Source: Candidatus Poribacteria bacterium (GTDB lineage: Bacteria; Poribacteria; WGA-4E; UBA9662). From it: a stretch of 35,035 nt of DNA. Under the pieces are notes generated by a model. That model saw nothing but the letters and a program-made list of their open reading frames with translations. It made no database searches and was not told where the DNA came from. A program made the position numbers and the translations under genes. This document shows, in pieces, positions 1 to 9,276 of this stretch (the stretch's first letter is position 1; the number at the start of each line of letters is the position of its first letter). The stretch covers positions 8,286 through 43,320 of the forward strand of contig PBVO01000010.1 in NCBI GenBank assembly GCA_002729015.1, given 5' to 3'.

Positions 1-1422
1 GGTATTGTTGAGTTAGGTAAATATGCCAAGCCAACAACAGAATGGCTCTGGAGCCAAAAGAAATATGTCAATGTAGGGACTGACGGTAGGTTCCACTTCG
101 ATATCAGTTACGGAGCACACGACGTTAATTACACCACTACTGGCCTAACTACATTTGGTAACGAGACAGGTGCTGCAGCTAACGGCGGCAATGTGCAGAG
201 CGGGTTTACTGGGGGTAGTACTACTGACAAGACCTATATGCTTAATCGTGACAGCTTGACTAGGTTAACAGTTGAGCCTGTAGTGATTATGACCAAAGCT
301 TGGATTACAGACTTCGATCTCAAGAAGTATGAAAATTCAACCATGGATCTAATTGAAGAGAAAACCTTCCGTATGGCCAATGGCCTGTCTCATGCTTTGG
401 ATTATGAAACGTGGTCTCCACAAGCTGAAGGTGCTAGTGCGACTGTGAATGTTAGTGGCTATTATGGCGCTTCTATCACAGACACAGCCTTGACCTTAAC
501 AGGAAATGCTAATGCTGCTGGTATTGCTAAGTCTAGGTTGTTCTCGTTGCCGTCTTTGATTAAAGTTCCTGGCGTTGACTTGAATGATGACACGGCTGAA
601 AATGCTAATAATGATAATCTATTTGCTCAAATCCATGGCCTGAGTACAGTTTTTGACGCCGGTGCTAGTGGTGCGGAAACAAAAGCCAATTTGAATCAAG
701 CTTGGGCGCCACACATTTATGTAGTTGCTGGAGACGGTTCGCCTCATGAGTTGGCTAATAAAGCAGCTACTGAAACTCGTAACGGTGATGTAGGTGCGTT
801 CGCTACTGGTGGTGTTTTTGCTGAAGATAGTAATACAATTGCTGACATTTGCGTCACTGTAGCTGATGATACTGCAGTGATTCCAGAAAACTTAGGTGCT
901 TTGAAGCGAGACTTTGGAGTCTCAACAGCTGGACAATCTGATAAAGACGTAGCCAGGTTGAAGAGCCCTCAGTTATCTGATATCGACTTCATGCTGGAAC
1001 AGATGCAAGTTGGTAACGGGCTAGAGATCATGGTTGCTGTTTCCCCTGCTGGTTACAACTATATAGCCAGAGATTTCTTTGGAGCTACCTTAGGCCTTTC
1101 TGATGGTAGGCCAAGAGTCCAAGGTGATGGCCCCATGAACGATTATGGTGTTAACTTTGGTGCTCAGCATTTCCGTCATTCTGGTTACAATGCTATCTTC
1201 TATGCAGATCCATCAATGGCTGGTACATGGGATCACAGCATGTGGTTCTATGACATGGAAGCTATTGAGTGGGTATGTGTTGAAGGGTTTGGTCCTAAGA
1301 TTTATCCATGGCAACGTATCCCTTACAGTACAGTGGACGGGATGGCTAAGCTTATGTGGTGTCAGCGTATACTGCGTAATCCTTCAGCTACTGGTGTTCT
1401 GATTAATTGTAAGTTTAGATAA
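1..1422 (+). CDS. Putative major capsid protein (5' end outside window)
   Basis: The reading frame is open from base 1 to the TAA at 1420-1422, so 473 residues are present and the true start lies left of the window. The first in-frame start-like codon inside it (GTG at 193) has no convincing ribosome site and is probably internal. I recognise no diagnostic motif. The capsid call rests on context: size, an alpha/beta composition without coiled coils or membrane segments, a strong terminator directly downstream (as after T7 gene 10), and tail and internal-virion genes following in T7-like order. The C-terminal part contains a segment ending in DHSMWFYDMEAIEW, which resembles the strand-rich end of HK97-fold capsid proteins, but this is by eye only. 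It could instead be another abundant head protein. Confidence 0.55.
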   Translation, partial: GIVELGKYAKPTTEWLWSQKKYVNVGTDGRFHFDISYGAHDVNYTTTGLTTFGNETGAAANGGNVQSGFTGGSTTDKTYMLNRDSLTRLTVEPVVIMTKAWITDFDLKKYENSTMDLIEEKTFRMANGLSHALDYETWSPQAEGASATVNVSGYYGASITDTALTLTGNANAAGIAKSRLFSLPSLIKVPGVDLNDDTAENANNDNLFAQIHGLSTVFDAGASGAETKANLNQAWAPHIYVVAGDGSPHELANKAATETRNGDVGAFATGGVFAEDSNTIADICVTVADDTAVIPENLGALKRDFGVSTAGQSDKDVARLKSPQLSDIDFMLEQMQVGNGLEIMVAVSPAGYNYIARDFFGATLGLSDGRPRVQGDGPMNDYGVNFGAQHFRHSGYNAIFYADPSMAGTWDHSMWFYDMEAIEWVCVEGFGPKIYPWQRIPYSTVDGMAKLMWCQRILRNPSATGVLINCKFR

Positions 1423-1447
1423 GATAACTCTCCTATAACCTTCCAAT

Positions 1448-1482
1448 AAAGGGGTGTAGTTTACCTATGCCCCTTTTCTTTT
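1448..1482 (+). terminator. Rho-independent terminator after the capsid gene
   Basis: A 12-bp stem (AAAGGGGTGTAG paired with CTATGCCCCTTT, including two G-T pairs) closes a 5-nt loop and is followed by TTTTCTTTTA. It lies 26 bases after the capsid stop and 14 bases before the next start. It probably reduces transcription into the fibre and tail genes, so that capsid mRNA is the most abundant, as the T-phi terminator does in T7 (analogy). Confidence 0.85.
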
Positions 1483-1495
1483 ATATCAGAGGACT

Positions 1496-4400
1496 ATGGC
1501 TAAGCGACCAGATCCAGCTCTTCTTGCCCGTGGTAAACCTAGCAATAGTCAAACTCCTACCAAGGAGCCTGCTGGTAATCCAGCTAATAAAAGCCATTTT
1601 ATTCCTCCTAGTGCACAGCAATCTCCTGTCCAGCATGAGACTTCGCCTAAGGCTGAAGACATCACTTATGTTAGCGATATCTTTGAGTCGAGCACAATTG
1701 ATGTTGTTATAGGCATTGATGCCCTTGATTCATTTTCTTATGCTTTCGTTGAAGGTAATTCAAACTTATCAAAACCAAGTTTTGATGCTGATCCCACTGA
1801 TAGTGGGGCTTCCATAGTTGCGATAGTTGATGAAGTCCATGATGTTCCAATAATTTTATCACTTAAAGCTGAAGAGGCTTTATCCCCAACAGTTATTGAT
1901 GGGAACTCATCTGTCTCTGATTCTTTAAACTCGTTGTCTGAATCGCTGACGGCTTCTATTAATGAAGATACTGTCACTAAGATATCATCACAAGATATTG
2001 TTCTTGACTTGCGCTTATCTGATGATGACTCTAATACCCTGTATTCAGGCAACTCCAGCCTCTCACAAAGCTCAATCACTTCATCTGATAACACCACAGA
2101 GACTTATATCCATGAGGATCAGTCTGGAGTAAAGGCTGTCCACATGGTGGTGGGCTTAAGTATTAATGACTCATCTTCAGGTCAGAAAGTTTTAAGTAGC
2201 TCCAACATATCATTAATAGATTCTAGCTTGAATCAATTTGTTTGGGCCAAGCTGTTTAATGAAAGTTCCAACGTTCTTCAGTCTAACTCTGTTTTTGGTT
2301 TGAAGCTAGATGATTCTTCTAGTTATGACAGGGTTCATTCTAGTTCAAGCCTAGTTGATTTATCTGTTGATAGTCTTGATGAGTCGCTGTCTGCTTTAAT
2401 AACGTCTAACGCATCTTCTCAGAAGGGGCCTATTGATTCTGTTATTGGGCTGAGGTTGGCTGAAGTTGTAACTACATCCAGTGAGCTGTCGAGTTCTTCT
2501 GTTAGCCAAATTAAATTACCATCCATGGACAATGTTGATGGTGCCATCATAGAAAACGCTCAAGGTTTTGAGTATTATGATGTTGTTGCTGGCATGAAGG
2601 CAGGTGAGAGTGTTTCTTCAGATTTGATTTTTGCTAGCAGTCTGCTTTCTGTAGATGAGATCACTGTTTCTGGGGCAAGAAACTCTGCTTATATATATGA
2701 GAATATTAATCCAATTGTTTGTGTCGCTGACTCAGTATTAGATCTTTCCATTTCTGATTATAACTTAGAAACAGAAGTCCATGAAATAAAGCAGGGTTCA
2801 ACCTTTGTTTATTGGCCAGAGTCAAGCTTGTCTGGTGCAGAAGTGTCAGCCTTGTCTAATGGGCATGACAGTGTAATTTTGCTTAAGTCTAGGCCTTACC
2901 CTTATATACTGCAGGATATATTCGTTAGTACTTTGCGTGGTCGTGTAGATTTCATGATCTCAGCCAAAGGGTATGTTGGTGCTGGACAAAAAGCTTATGA
3001 TGTTTGGGATGATAAATTAACTCATATTGAAATTGTTTATCTGCCTCACAACATAGAGTCACCTCCTTTAATAATTGCGTTCAGGAAGGATGTCTATAAT
3101 ATTGGGCGTTCAATAGAGTTTTCTAGTTCTAGCTTGTCTCGTCATGGCATTTCAATCCCATCGCAGTACAGTTCAGTAGATGCTGAGATATTAGAAGGTA
3201 AGGGGATGGTCAGGCATGTCAACTCTGTGGTTGGCCTTAGAGCTAATGAAATAACCTACACCTCACCAATGAATCTTTCCAGTATTTCATCTTCTATTGT
3301 TGGTGCTACCATCTCGCAATCTGATATTGAGACTTCAATCCATGAATCCAACGAACCAGCTTCATGGGTGAATGTTGTTGTTGTTGGTTTAAATGTTGTT
3401 GATAGTAACTCTTCACAGGTTGAAGCAGGGCATTCTAATATTTCTCAGTTAGGTGCTCATCTGTATGAAGAAAACATGTCGTCAGTTTACGAAGAAGGGT
3501 CGATTAATGCCCTTGAATCTAACACTATTCTTGGTTTAGCCCTTACTGATAACAGTCCAGCATCATCATTAGTGTTGGGTCAATCCAGTCTTTCCAAACC
3601 TGATTTACCTGTCAGTGAGTCTTTGGCTGCTGATATATCTGTTAGCTCGATCTTGCATCGAAAGTTGACTGTCACTGATAATGTATTAAGTTCTTCTGTG
3701 TCTGAGAACTTGATTGATAACTCGATACTGTTTGGTCAGTCTCATAAATCTTTTGTATCTGGGACTGTCAGTGAGTCTAACGCTGCCACTATTTCAGAAG
3801 GCACAATAAACGAGTTACAAGCGAATCTTGTTTTAAGCCTTGATGTTTCTTCGACTGTCCCACGATCTGAAAGCCAGCAATATTACACAATGCCTGAGAA
3901 TTTAAATTTCCAGATATCTGAAGGTAGTACTAATATTTCTATGACGGGAGGGCATTTCCATCTTGTGGGTGAATTGCCTTTGCTAGAGAATTTTATTGTT
4001 GAAGATCAGACTATGTTCTATGTCCCCAACCCACCTGTTGACACGACACCTCCACCTGTGTTTAAGCCTACACCAGCGATCCCTCCATCAGAGGAGGCTT
4101 GGCTGAATGACCCTACACCTACTCCAATTTATACAATTACGAGTAGGTATGCTAACCTTAATCTATCTGTTAAGTATTTGAGTGATATTTACTTCTTTGA
4201 ATTTGGCCATAATATTAGATATCCTGATGCTGTTGGTGACTCAGATTTTGCGAGAGTTATTGCAAAACAAGTTGTTGATCTGTTAATATCTGGTAGGTCT
4301 CATCGTAACGCTTTTGTTCCTGCATACGGTAGGATCTTTGACACTTTGGGTGCAAGTGATGGTCAAAATTTATCTGTATCTAATGCTGACAATAAATCTA

Positions 4401-5047
4401 AAGGAACTATGAGGTTGTTGCTTAACACTCCAGCCCTTACTAAAAATTACTTTAGCAGGTATCCAGCACATGGGATTGGCCCATTCATAGGGGACAGGCT
4501 GATTCCGTTCCCTGAGATAGCGCACTGGAAAGGTGGTAGGGCTTACTTGAATAATGGTACGCACCTGTTAGGTGTTGTTTACGGAAGTGCGAGGTCTCAC
4601 CCATTAGAGCGGAATAGCCTTGGTGGTTGGGGGTTAGGTTATACCGGCCAATTGATAATGAGTGGTTCTGGCGTGTCTGGTGGATCAGATGAAGTTGACA
4701 CAAATATAAATAAGATGGATCTATCAAATGATACCAGTTTCTTCTTTGATTGTGTATTGCGAGGGGATGCGATTGGTCCAGTTGATCAGCTTAAAGGTAG
4801 GCCAGATTGGTATATCCTAAAAGACGGTAACAATACGACTTTAAGTATGGGGTACATCCATTGGAAAGGTTCTAATGGGTCTTATAATGCAACTGTTAAA
4901 ATTGACACAGATATTTATCCTGAACGCTGGATCTTAGGATCTACTGGTGGGACAAGCTCAATGAAAGCTGTTTGGGGTGAAGGTAGCTTTTCTGTAACTG
5001 GTGGAAGTATGGATAGGTTCATTTGGAATCTTAGCATGTCTGGTTAG
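1496..5047 (+). CDS. Large repeat-built structural protein, possible tail fibre or adhesin
   Basis: 1183 residues; ATG preceded by AGAGGA. Three parts are visible. Residues 1-65 are a hydrophilic Pro/Ser/Thr-rich leader. Residues about 70-825 are a degenerate tandem array with a period near 49 residues (see repeat entry), extremely rich in Ser, Asn, Asp and hydrophobic beta-formers. Residues about 845-865 form a Pro/Thr-rich hinge (TTPPPVFKPTPAIPPS), followed by a C-terminal domain of about 315 residues rich in Gly and aromatic residues. A repetitive shaft, hinge and globular tip would suit a virion fibre or receptor-binding protein, and the place among structural genes agrees. I recognise no family. 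Alternatives are a head decoration protein or a long tape-like scaffold. Confidence 0.6.
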   Translation: MAKRPDPALLARGKPSNSQTPTKEPAGNPANKSHFIPPSAQQSPVQHETSPKAEDITYVSDIFESSTIDVVIGIDALDSFSYAFVEGNSNLSKPSFDADPTDSGASIVAIVDEVHDVPIILSLKAEEALSPTVIDGNSSVSDSLNSLSESLTASINEDTVTKISSQDIVLDLRLSDDDSNTLYSGNSSLSQSSITSSDNTTETYIHEDQSGVKAVHMVVGLSINDSSSGQKVLSSSNISLIDSSLNQFVWAKLFNESSNVLQSNSVFGLKLDDSSSYDRVHSSSSLVDLSVDSLDESLSALITSNASSQKGPIDSVIGLRLAEVVTTSSELSSSSVSQIKLPSMDNVDGAIIENAQGFEYYDVVAGMKAGESVSSDLIFASSLLSVDEITVSGARNSAYIYENINPIVCVADSVLDLSISDYNLETEVHEIKQGSTFVYWPESSLSGAEVSALSNGHDSVILLKSRPYPYILQDIFVSTLRGRVDFMISAKGYVGAGQKAYDVWDDKLTHIEIVYLPHNIESPPLIIAFRKDVYNIGRSIEFSSSSLSRHGISIPSQYSSVDAEILEGKGMVRHVNSVVGLRANEITYTSPMNLSSISSSIVGATISQSDIETSIHESNEPASWVNVVVVGLNVVDSNSSQVEAGHSNISQLGAHLYEENMSSVYEEGSINALESNTILGLALTDNSPASSLVLGQSSLSKPDLPVSESLAADISVSSILHRKLTVTDNVLSSSVSENLIDNSILFGQSHKSFVSGTVSESNAATISEGTINELQANLVLSLDVSSTVPRSESQQYYTMPENLNFQISEGSTNISMTGGHFHLVGELPLLENFIVEDQTMFYVPNPPVDTTPPPVFKPTPAIPPSEEAWLNDPTPTPIYTITSRYANLNLSVKYLSDIYFFEFGHNIRYPDAVGDSDFARVIAKQVVDLLISGRSHRNAFVPAYGRIFDTLGASDGQNLSVSNADNKSKGTMRLLLNTPALTKNYFSRYPAHGIGPFIGDRLIPFPEIAHWKGGRAYLNNGTHLLGVVYGSARSHPLERNSLGGWGLGYTGQLIMSGSGVSGGSDEVDTNINKMDLSNDTSFFFDCVLRGDAIGPVDQLKGRPDWYILKDGNNTTLSMGYIHWKGSNGSYNATVKIDTDIYPERWILGSTGGTSSMKAVWGEGSFSVTGGSMDRFIWNLSMSG
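1703..3970 (+). repeat. About 15 degenerate ~49-residue tandem protein repeats
   Basis: Each unit opens with a strand-like segment of pattern [VI][VI]xGLxxxD-S-S, then a Ser-rich strand resembling GxSSLSxxS, then a segment ending in an [AI]xIxE-like motif. Openings fall at residues of about 70, 119, 168, 217, 265, 315, 363, 413, 459, 525, 577, 627, 676, 725 and 777 of the 1183-residue protein. Spacing is 46-52 except for one unit (459 to 525), which carries about 17 extra residues. The DNA is too diverged to look repetitive, so these are old protein-level repeats. Confidence 0.7.
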
Positions 5048-5064
5048 ATAAATAGGAGATCTAC

Positions 5065-6828
5065 ATGGCTATAGGAATAAAAGGTGAGATAAAGCTCACG
5101 ATTAGAGATAGGCGTGATGGCACGACCAAAGTATACAGACAGTCTAATGCTATCAGTTATCATAATTTTATAGGGTTAAATAGGAATAATGGGTTATTCC
5201 GCCTGATATCTACGGGGGAGATGCCTCTTTCCACTCAGCTTCACCCAAGGCCAAGCAAGCTGATTCTTGAGATGGGTTCTGAAAGCAGTAACCAGAATGC
5301 TGAATCAAGAGTGTACAGTTTGGCTGGCCACATTGACACTAATTACAATCCTAATAATAACAGTGAGCAGATTATTGGTCGAGATCGCCCTTGGGGAACT
5401 TCAAGCAATGGGTCAAAAAAAGTAAAGGTTTACCCATTAAAAGTCTCTGTTAGTGGAGCTACAATTACTTACACTTTGATGCAGAACAATGCAGCTCCAT
5501 GGGCTCAGTTCAATTATGACCAAGGCTATGATAATGGCGATAATATGCTGCCAGTGCCTGAGGTGATTGAACAGAATAACCCTTTAGGCCGTAGGAAGGT
5601 CCATGCCATTAGGCTTACTAGCTATGCGGTTACTTCAAGTACTGATACAATTGATTCAGGCTTGACGTCTGATAAGCAGGACTTGGCTAGTGTGTCTGGC
5701 AACTCTTTACCTCAAGATTTGATTGATGCTGTTATTCATAACTTTTCTGATATTGGTATTAGTTATTCGCTGACTCTCTCTGACAATGATTCTACTGTAA
5801 CTTATGGCGGGTTCACAGATGCCTATTTAAATAGGTTGGCTAGGATTATAGGGTATGAAGATCAAAATGCAATTCAGAGTAATGAAGGTTATGGTTCTGG
5901 TACTTATTGGGTACCCGCTTATTCTTCAACTATAACTAGTAGCATTGGACCCACTGATACAACTATTAATGTGGCGAACAACGCAGGCTTAAGCACTGAA
6001 CATGTGTTAAGTATTGGGAATGAGCTGTTGGACGTGAGTAATGTTAGCGGGACGACTGTTACCGTGACTAGGGGGGCTCATAACACAACAGCTGCTAACC
6101 ATAATTCAGGAGTTACTGTGGCCAAGGCTCCAGCACGTACCAATTCATTTGGCACCCAAATCAGGTCTGCTGCTATTTTTGGCGACCTTTCAGATGTGGC
6201 TTCTTTCCATGCTGAGCAAGTAACTTCAGGTTTAACTGATAGCGCAACTACTATTAAAGTTGTGGTTCCTACAGAATCTGTTGCAAACTCGCTTCTGGCA
6301 GGAGAGAAGACTTTTTGGATTATAAGTACAGATAACACATATGAAAAGGTTTATATTAATGAAACTTCTATATCAAATCACGCTACTGCCGCACAAGAAA
6401 TTAGTGTGATTAGAGGTGCAGAATGTACTACACCTAAGGCCATCAGTTCTGGCACATCTGCTACCTTGGCCACTATGACCAAGCTTGGCTTTGTGACTAA
6501 TGCTGACGGTTGGAACTCTTCAGACGCTGGAGTTAATTATTATGGTGAGAATGGCAATGTGGTTGGGACACTACCAACTCCCTGGTCAGGCGATTATGGG
6601 TCATTGTTAGTTGAGCCTATTATGATAGAATACTATACTCATAACAGTAGCAGCCCTTGGGTAGATAGCACTGAGAATAATGATGTCTACACAGGAACAA
6701 CATACAAGCAGAACTTTTTTGAGGGGCGTGAGGTGGCTGGTAGATTCCCTATAACCTTAGGTTCTGCATTTACTTCTAATGATAAGGTTATTGTTAATAA
6801 TTATTTAGGTATTAGGATAGGTACATAG
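5065..6828 (+). CDS. Fibre- or appendage-like structural protein with two beta modules
   Basis: 587 residues; ATG 6 bases after AGGAG (5054-5058). The N-terminal ~50 residues (KGEIKLTIRDRRDGTTKV then a SNAIS segment) resemble the start of the next gene's product, suggesting a shared virion-anchoring domain. Residues about 286-354 and 385-470 are two copies of a beta-rich module with the pattern DTTINV...LSIGNELLDV...VTVTRG and a run of small residues. Such modules are common insertions in phage structural proteins, and a third copy lies in the nozzle-like protein. The rest is Ser/Thr/Asn-rich without membrane or coiled-coil segments. No enzymatic motif was seen. Probably a tail appendage or baseplate-type component; exact role unknown. 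Confidence 0.6.
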   Translation: MAIGIKGEIKLTIRDRRDGTTKVYRQSNAISYHNFIGLNRNNGLFRLISTGEMPLSTQLHPRPSKLILEMGSESSNQNAESRVYSLAGHIDTNYNPNNNSEQIIGRDRPWGTSSNGSKKVKVYPLKVSVSGATITYTLMQNNAAPWAQFNYDQGYDNGDNMLPVPEVIEQNNPLGRRKVHAIRLTSYAVTSSTDTIDSGLTSDKQDLASVSGNSLPQDLIDAVIHNFSDIGISYSLTLSDNDSTVTYGGFTDAYLNRLARIIGYEDQNAIQSNEGYGSGTYWVPAYSSTITSSIGPTDTTINVANNAGLSTEHVLSIGNELLDVSNVSGTTVTVTRGAHNTTAANHNSGVTVAKAPARTNSFGTQIRSAAIFGDLSDVASFHAEQVTSGLTDSATTIKVVVPTESVANSLLAGEKTFWIISTDNTYEKVYINETSISNHATAAQEISVIRGAECTTPKAISSGTSATLATMTKLGFVTNADGWNSSDAGVNYYGENGNVVGTLPTPWSGDYGSLLVEPIMIEYYTHNSSSPWVDSTENNDVYTGTTYKQNFFEGREVAGRFPITLGSAFTSNDKVIVNNYLGIRIGT

Positions 6829-6837
6829 GAGTTATTC

Positions 6838-9255
6838 ATGTTAAATATGGATATAAAAGGGATTGTCACTGTTACCATCCGTAAGCCTGATGGTAGAGAA
6901 CATGTGATGCAAAGAGAGAATGCCATCTGCAAGAAGTGGGTAACAGAAATTTACAAAATGCTTGCTTCAGGCTCGAGGTATAAAGTGGGGTCATTAGTAC
7001 ACCCTAACATAAATGATTACAATAGCTTGGATGGTGGTTATTTCTTATTGCCATCAGCTAGTTATAGCGAAGGATATGTGTCTGAAATTGGTATGCCATT
7101 GGTATGGTCAGGTGAGGTGGTGACAGAGACAGGAACGAGTAACACCTTTCATGTTATGATCCCATTTGTTCCAAGGCAAATCACATGTGTTTTTAAGCAG
7201 ACTAATCGTTACACTAATGTATCCTACGCAGATGCTGAAGCTTCTGATTTTACTGATAAAAACGATGGGTATGTATATCGTTATGTTTTTGGTAATACTA
7301 GAGTCCATTTTTCAAATAACACTACCTCTACCAGCAGTGGGTTCCAAGGGGCATCCTCTGATGATAATTCGCCAAGGTTAGATGAGATTGAGTTCGTGGC
7401 TGATGGGTTAACACCTTCTCAAGCTTATGGACAGCCAAATGCGATAGCTACTGCTACTGGAGCACCGTTAAATGGCAGGAGAGTTCCAACTGGAACTGGA
7501 TCTCAGGCTAGTGCTGTTGAGAGTAATAGGGCTGGCAGATTTAACCAGATATTTAAGTTGGCAAATAACGACAATACTGCACCTACCCTCTCTGATGTTA
7601 GTGATTACGGTATCAAGGGGTCGATGTGCTACAGGATTCATGAAGTTGGGTTGATTACTGGATACGGGCTAGGGATTGGAAATATAGATGCCAATGGTAC
7701 TAATTACACTTCTACCGTAGCGAACAGTAACGACATGGAGTCGTTTAGGGTTGATCCTTACAGGTTTCAAGATAGGGGTGGTAACCGTATCCCCGGTAGT
7801 TATATGAGGCCCGTATATGTTGGCAGGGTTGTCGATGATGGCAGTGGTAGCACTTTGGGTTCAGGTTTCCCTAATGGGTTAACTACATATGACTGGCGAA
7901 ATGGAGATCAAAACCAAAAACCCTCCTCAACTGATTCTGTCAAATATGAGATAGATGCCAATGATTCAGTCTCGTTTAGTTATAAGATCCAGATGGCCCA
8001 TAACTTTAAAGAGTATGATGCCCCTGGCTCTGGCTTAACTAATAGCCTTCAACATGCAAATCGTTATTCATACCGTGTAGTTTCTGCTATCTTAAAAAGA
8101 CCTGTTGTTGCTCCTTGGCTTGGTGGTGGTGAACCGCGTGATGGAAACACGACGGCAACAGTGGCGTCTGGTGGTGATAATAGTGTACACGTACAGCCTT
8201 ATATTATGTCAGCCAATTACCATAAAGACTCTAAGCTAACTAGTGGTATTTCGACATCTCAAAACCAAAGCTTTGGCTATAACACCCAAGTCAACTCAGA
8301 TGCACAGCAAGTGATACCTAGAATTTATTTGCAAGAGTATACCATGACGGAGTGGAGGAGCGTTTGTTACGGTGTTTGTATTAATGCATTTGCAGTACAG
8401 CATAATGGGGGTACAGCCAATAACTCGCTTGTGGATGCTAATAAACAAACCAACGTAGACTCGTTTCTCAACACTAACAATACTGTTTCTACTAGTGCTC
8501 ATGCTTGCAACTATTCATCTTATGGTTATGGTGGTGCTACTACTGCTTTCAATAGGGCCACTAATGACTCATTCGTGTCTGCTGGCGATGCGAACACTGC
8601 AAGTGCCATGTTAGCAGGTAGTAATAATGGTAGCACTTCAGGTGTTATGATTTCATATCTACCCAACTTGTCAACTAGCACATCCAATTCGACTTTCATG
8701 TTCCCTGTTACTAATTATGCATCATATGTGAGTGGCTCAAGTACAATGGTACAAAAAGTCAAGGGTGACACGTTCTTTATTTATAAGGGTGTTGGCGGTG
8801 GTGCTACGGAGAATTTAAATTTTAAGCCAAGATGGTGCACCTACTTCCTTAATTACACTGCACCTGAAACTAGAATCAATACCGGTCAGACATTGACACT
8901 GGATAGTCAGGAATCTGGTAATTACTTAACACACTTAAAGCCCATTGATTCCAGTAATAATGTCACTAATTTGATAGTAGCCACTATTGACCTGCAATCA
9001 TCAGATGATTTTGAAGGTGCTACTGCTGATGCTAATCAAACAAATAACTTTGAGTCTGGTGTGTACCAGGGTAATACTAGGTCAACCACATGGCAAACTG
9101 ATGTATCAAAAACTAATAACTTGATGATGAGCCATTTCCTATCTATTAGCCATACCAGTCCCACCAACCTCAATTTGACTAATCATGACGGAACACAGAC
9201 TGTTTTGAATCTTTGGTCTAATCCACCCACAGTACCTACAGGTGGCGGTAGCTAA
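6838..9255 (+). CDS. Fibre- or appendage-like structural protein, N-terminal paralogue of the preceding one
   Basis: 805 residues. The ribosome site AGGAG (6827-6831) overlaps the TAG stop of the upstream gene and sits 6 bases before this ATG, so translation is probably coupled. The first ~45 residues follow the same scheme as the preceding product (IKG, TIR, DG, NAI, then a short helix). The remainder differs: a long Gly/Asn/Ser/Thr-rich beta protein with many Tyr residues and no recognisable enzyme motif. Sharing only the N-terminus fits two different appendages docking on one virion site, with distinct distal parts. I do not recognise a named family; tail fibre or tailspike is the best guess. 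Confidence 0.58.
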   Translation: MLNMDIKGIVTVTIRKPDGREHVMQRENAICKKWVTEIYKMLASGSRYKVGSLVHPNINDYNSLDGGYFLLPSASYSEGYVSEIGMPLVWSGEVVTETGTSNTFHVMIPFVPRQITCVFKQTNRYTNVSYADAEASDFTDKNDGYVYRYVFGNTRVHFSNNTTSTSSGFQGASSDDNSPRLDEIEFVADGLTPSQAYGQPNAIATATGAPLNGRRVPTGTGSQASAVESNRAGRFNQIFKLANNDNTAPTLSDVSDYGIKGSMCYRIHEVGLITGYGLGIGNIDANGTNYTSTVANSNDMESFRVDPYRFQDRGGNRIPGSYMRPVYVGRVVDDGSGSTLGSGFPNGLTTYDWRNGDQNQKPSSTDSVKYEIDANDSVSFSYKIQMAHNFKEYDAPGSGLTNSLQHANRYSYRVVSAILKRPVVAPWLGGGEPRDGNTTATVASGGDNSVHVQPYIMSANYHKDSKLTSGISTSQNQSFGYNTQVNSDAQQVIPRIYLQEYTMTEWRSVCYGVCINAFAVQHNGGTANNSLVDANKQTNVDSFLNTNNTVSTSAHACNYSSYGYGGATTAFNRATNDSFVSAGDANTASAMLAGSNNGSTSGVMISYLPNLSTSTSNSTFMFPVTNYASYVSGSSTMVQKVKGDTFFIYKGVGGGATENLNFKPRWCTYFLNYTAPETRINTGQTLTLDSQESGNYLTHLKPIDSSNNVTNLIVATIDLQSSDDFEGATADANQTNNFESGVYQGNTRSTTWQTDVSKTNNLMMSHFLSISHTSPTNLNLTNHDGTQTVLNLWSNPPTVPTGGGS

Positions 9256-9276
9256 AAGTAATAAGGGGTTTATGTT

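Noticed and set aside
193..1422. GTG at 193 as the start of the capsid gene.
   Set aside because: The same frame is open without a stop to base 1 and encodes protein-like sequence, with no ribosome site before 193; the gene is cut by the window edge.
1738..2097. Antisense ORF of 119 codons and similar long frames opposite the structural genes.
   Set aside because: They lie fully inside well-supported genes, lack ribosome sites and have composition explained by the sense repeats.
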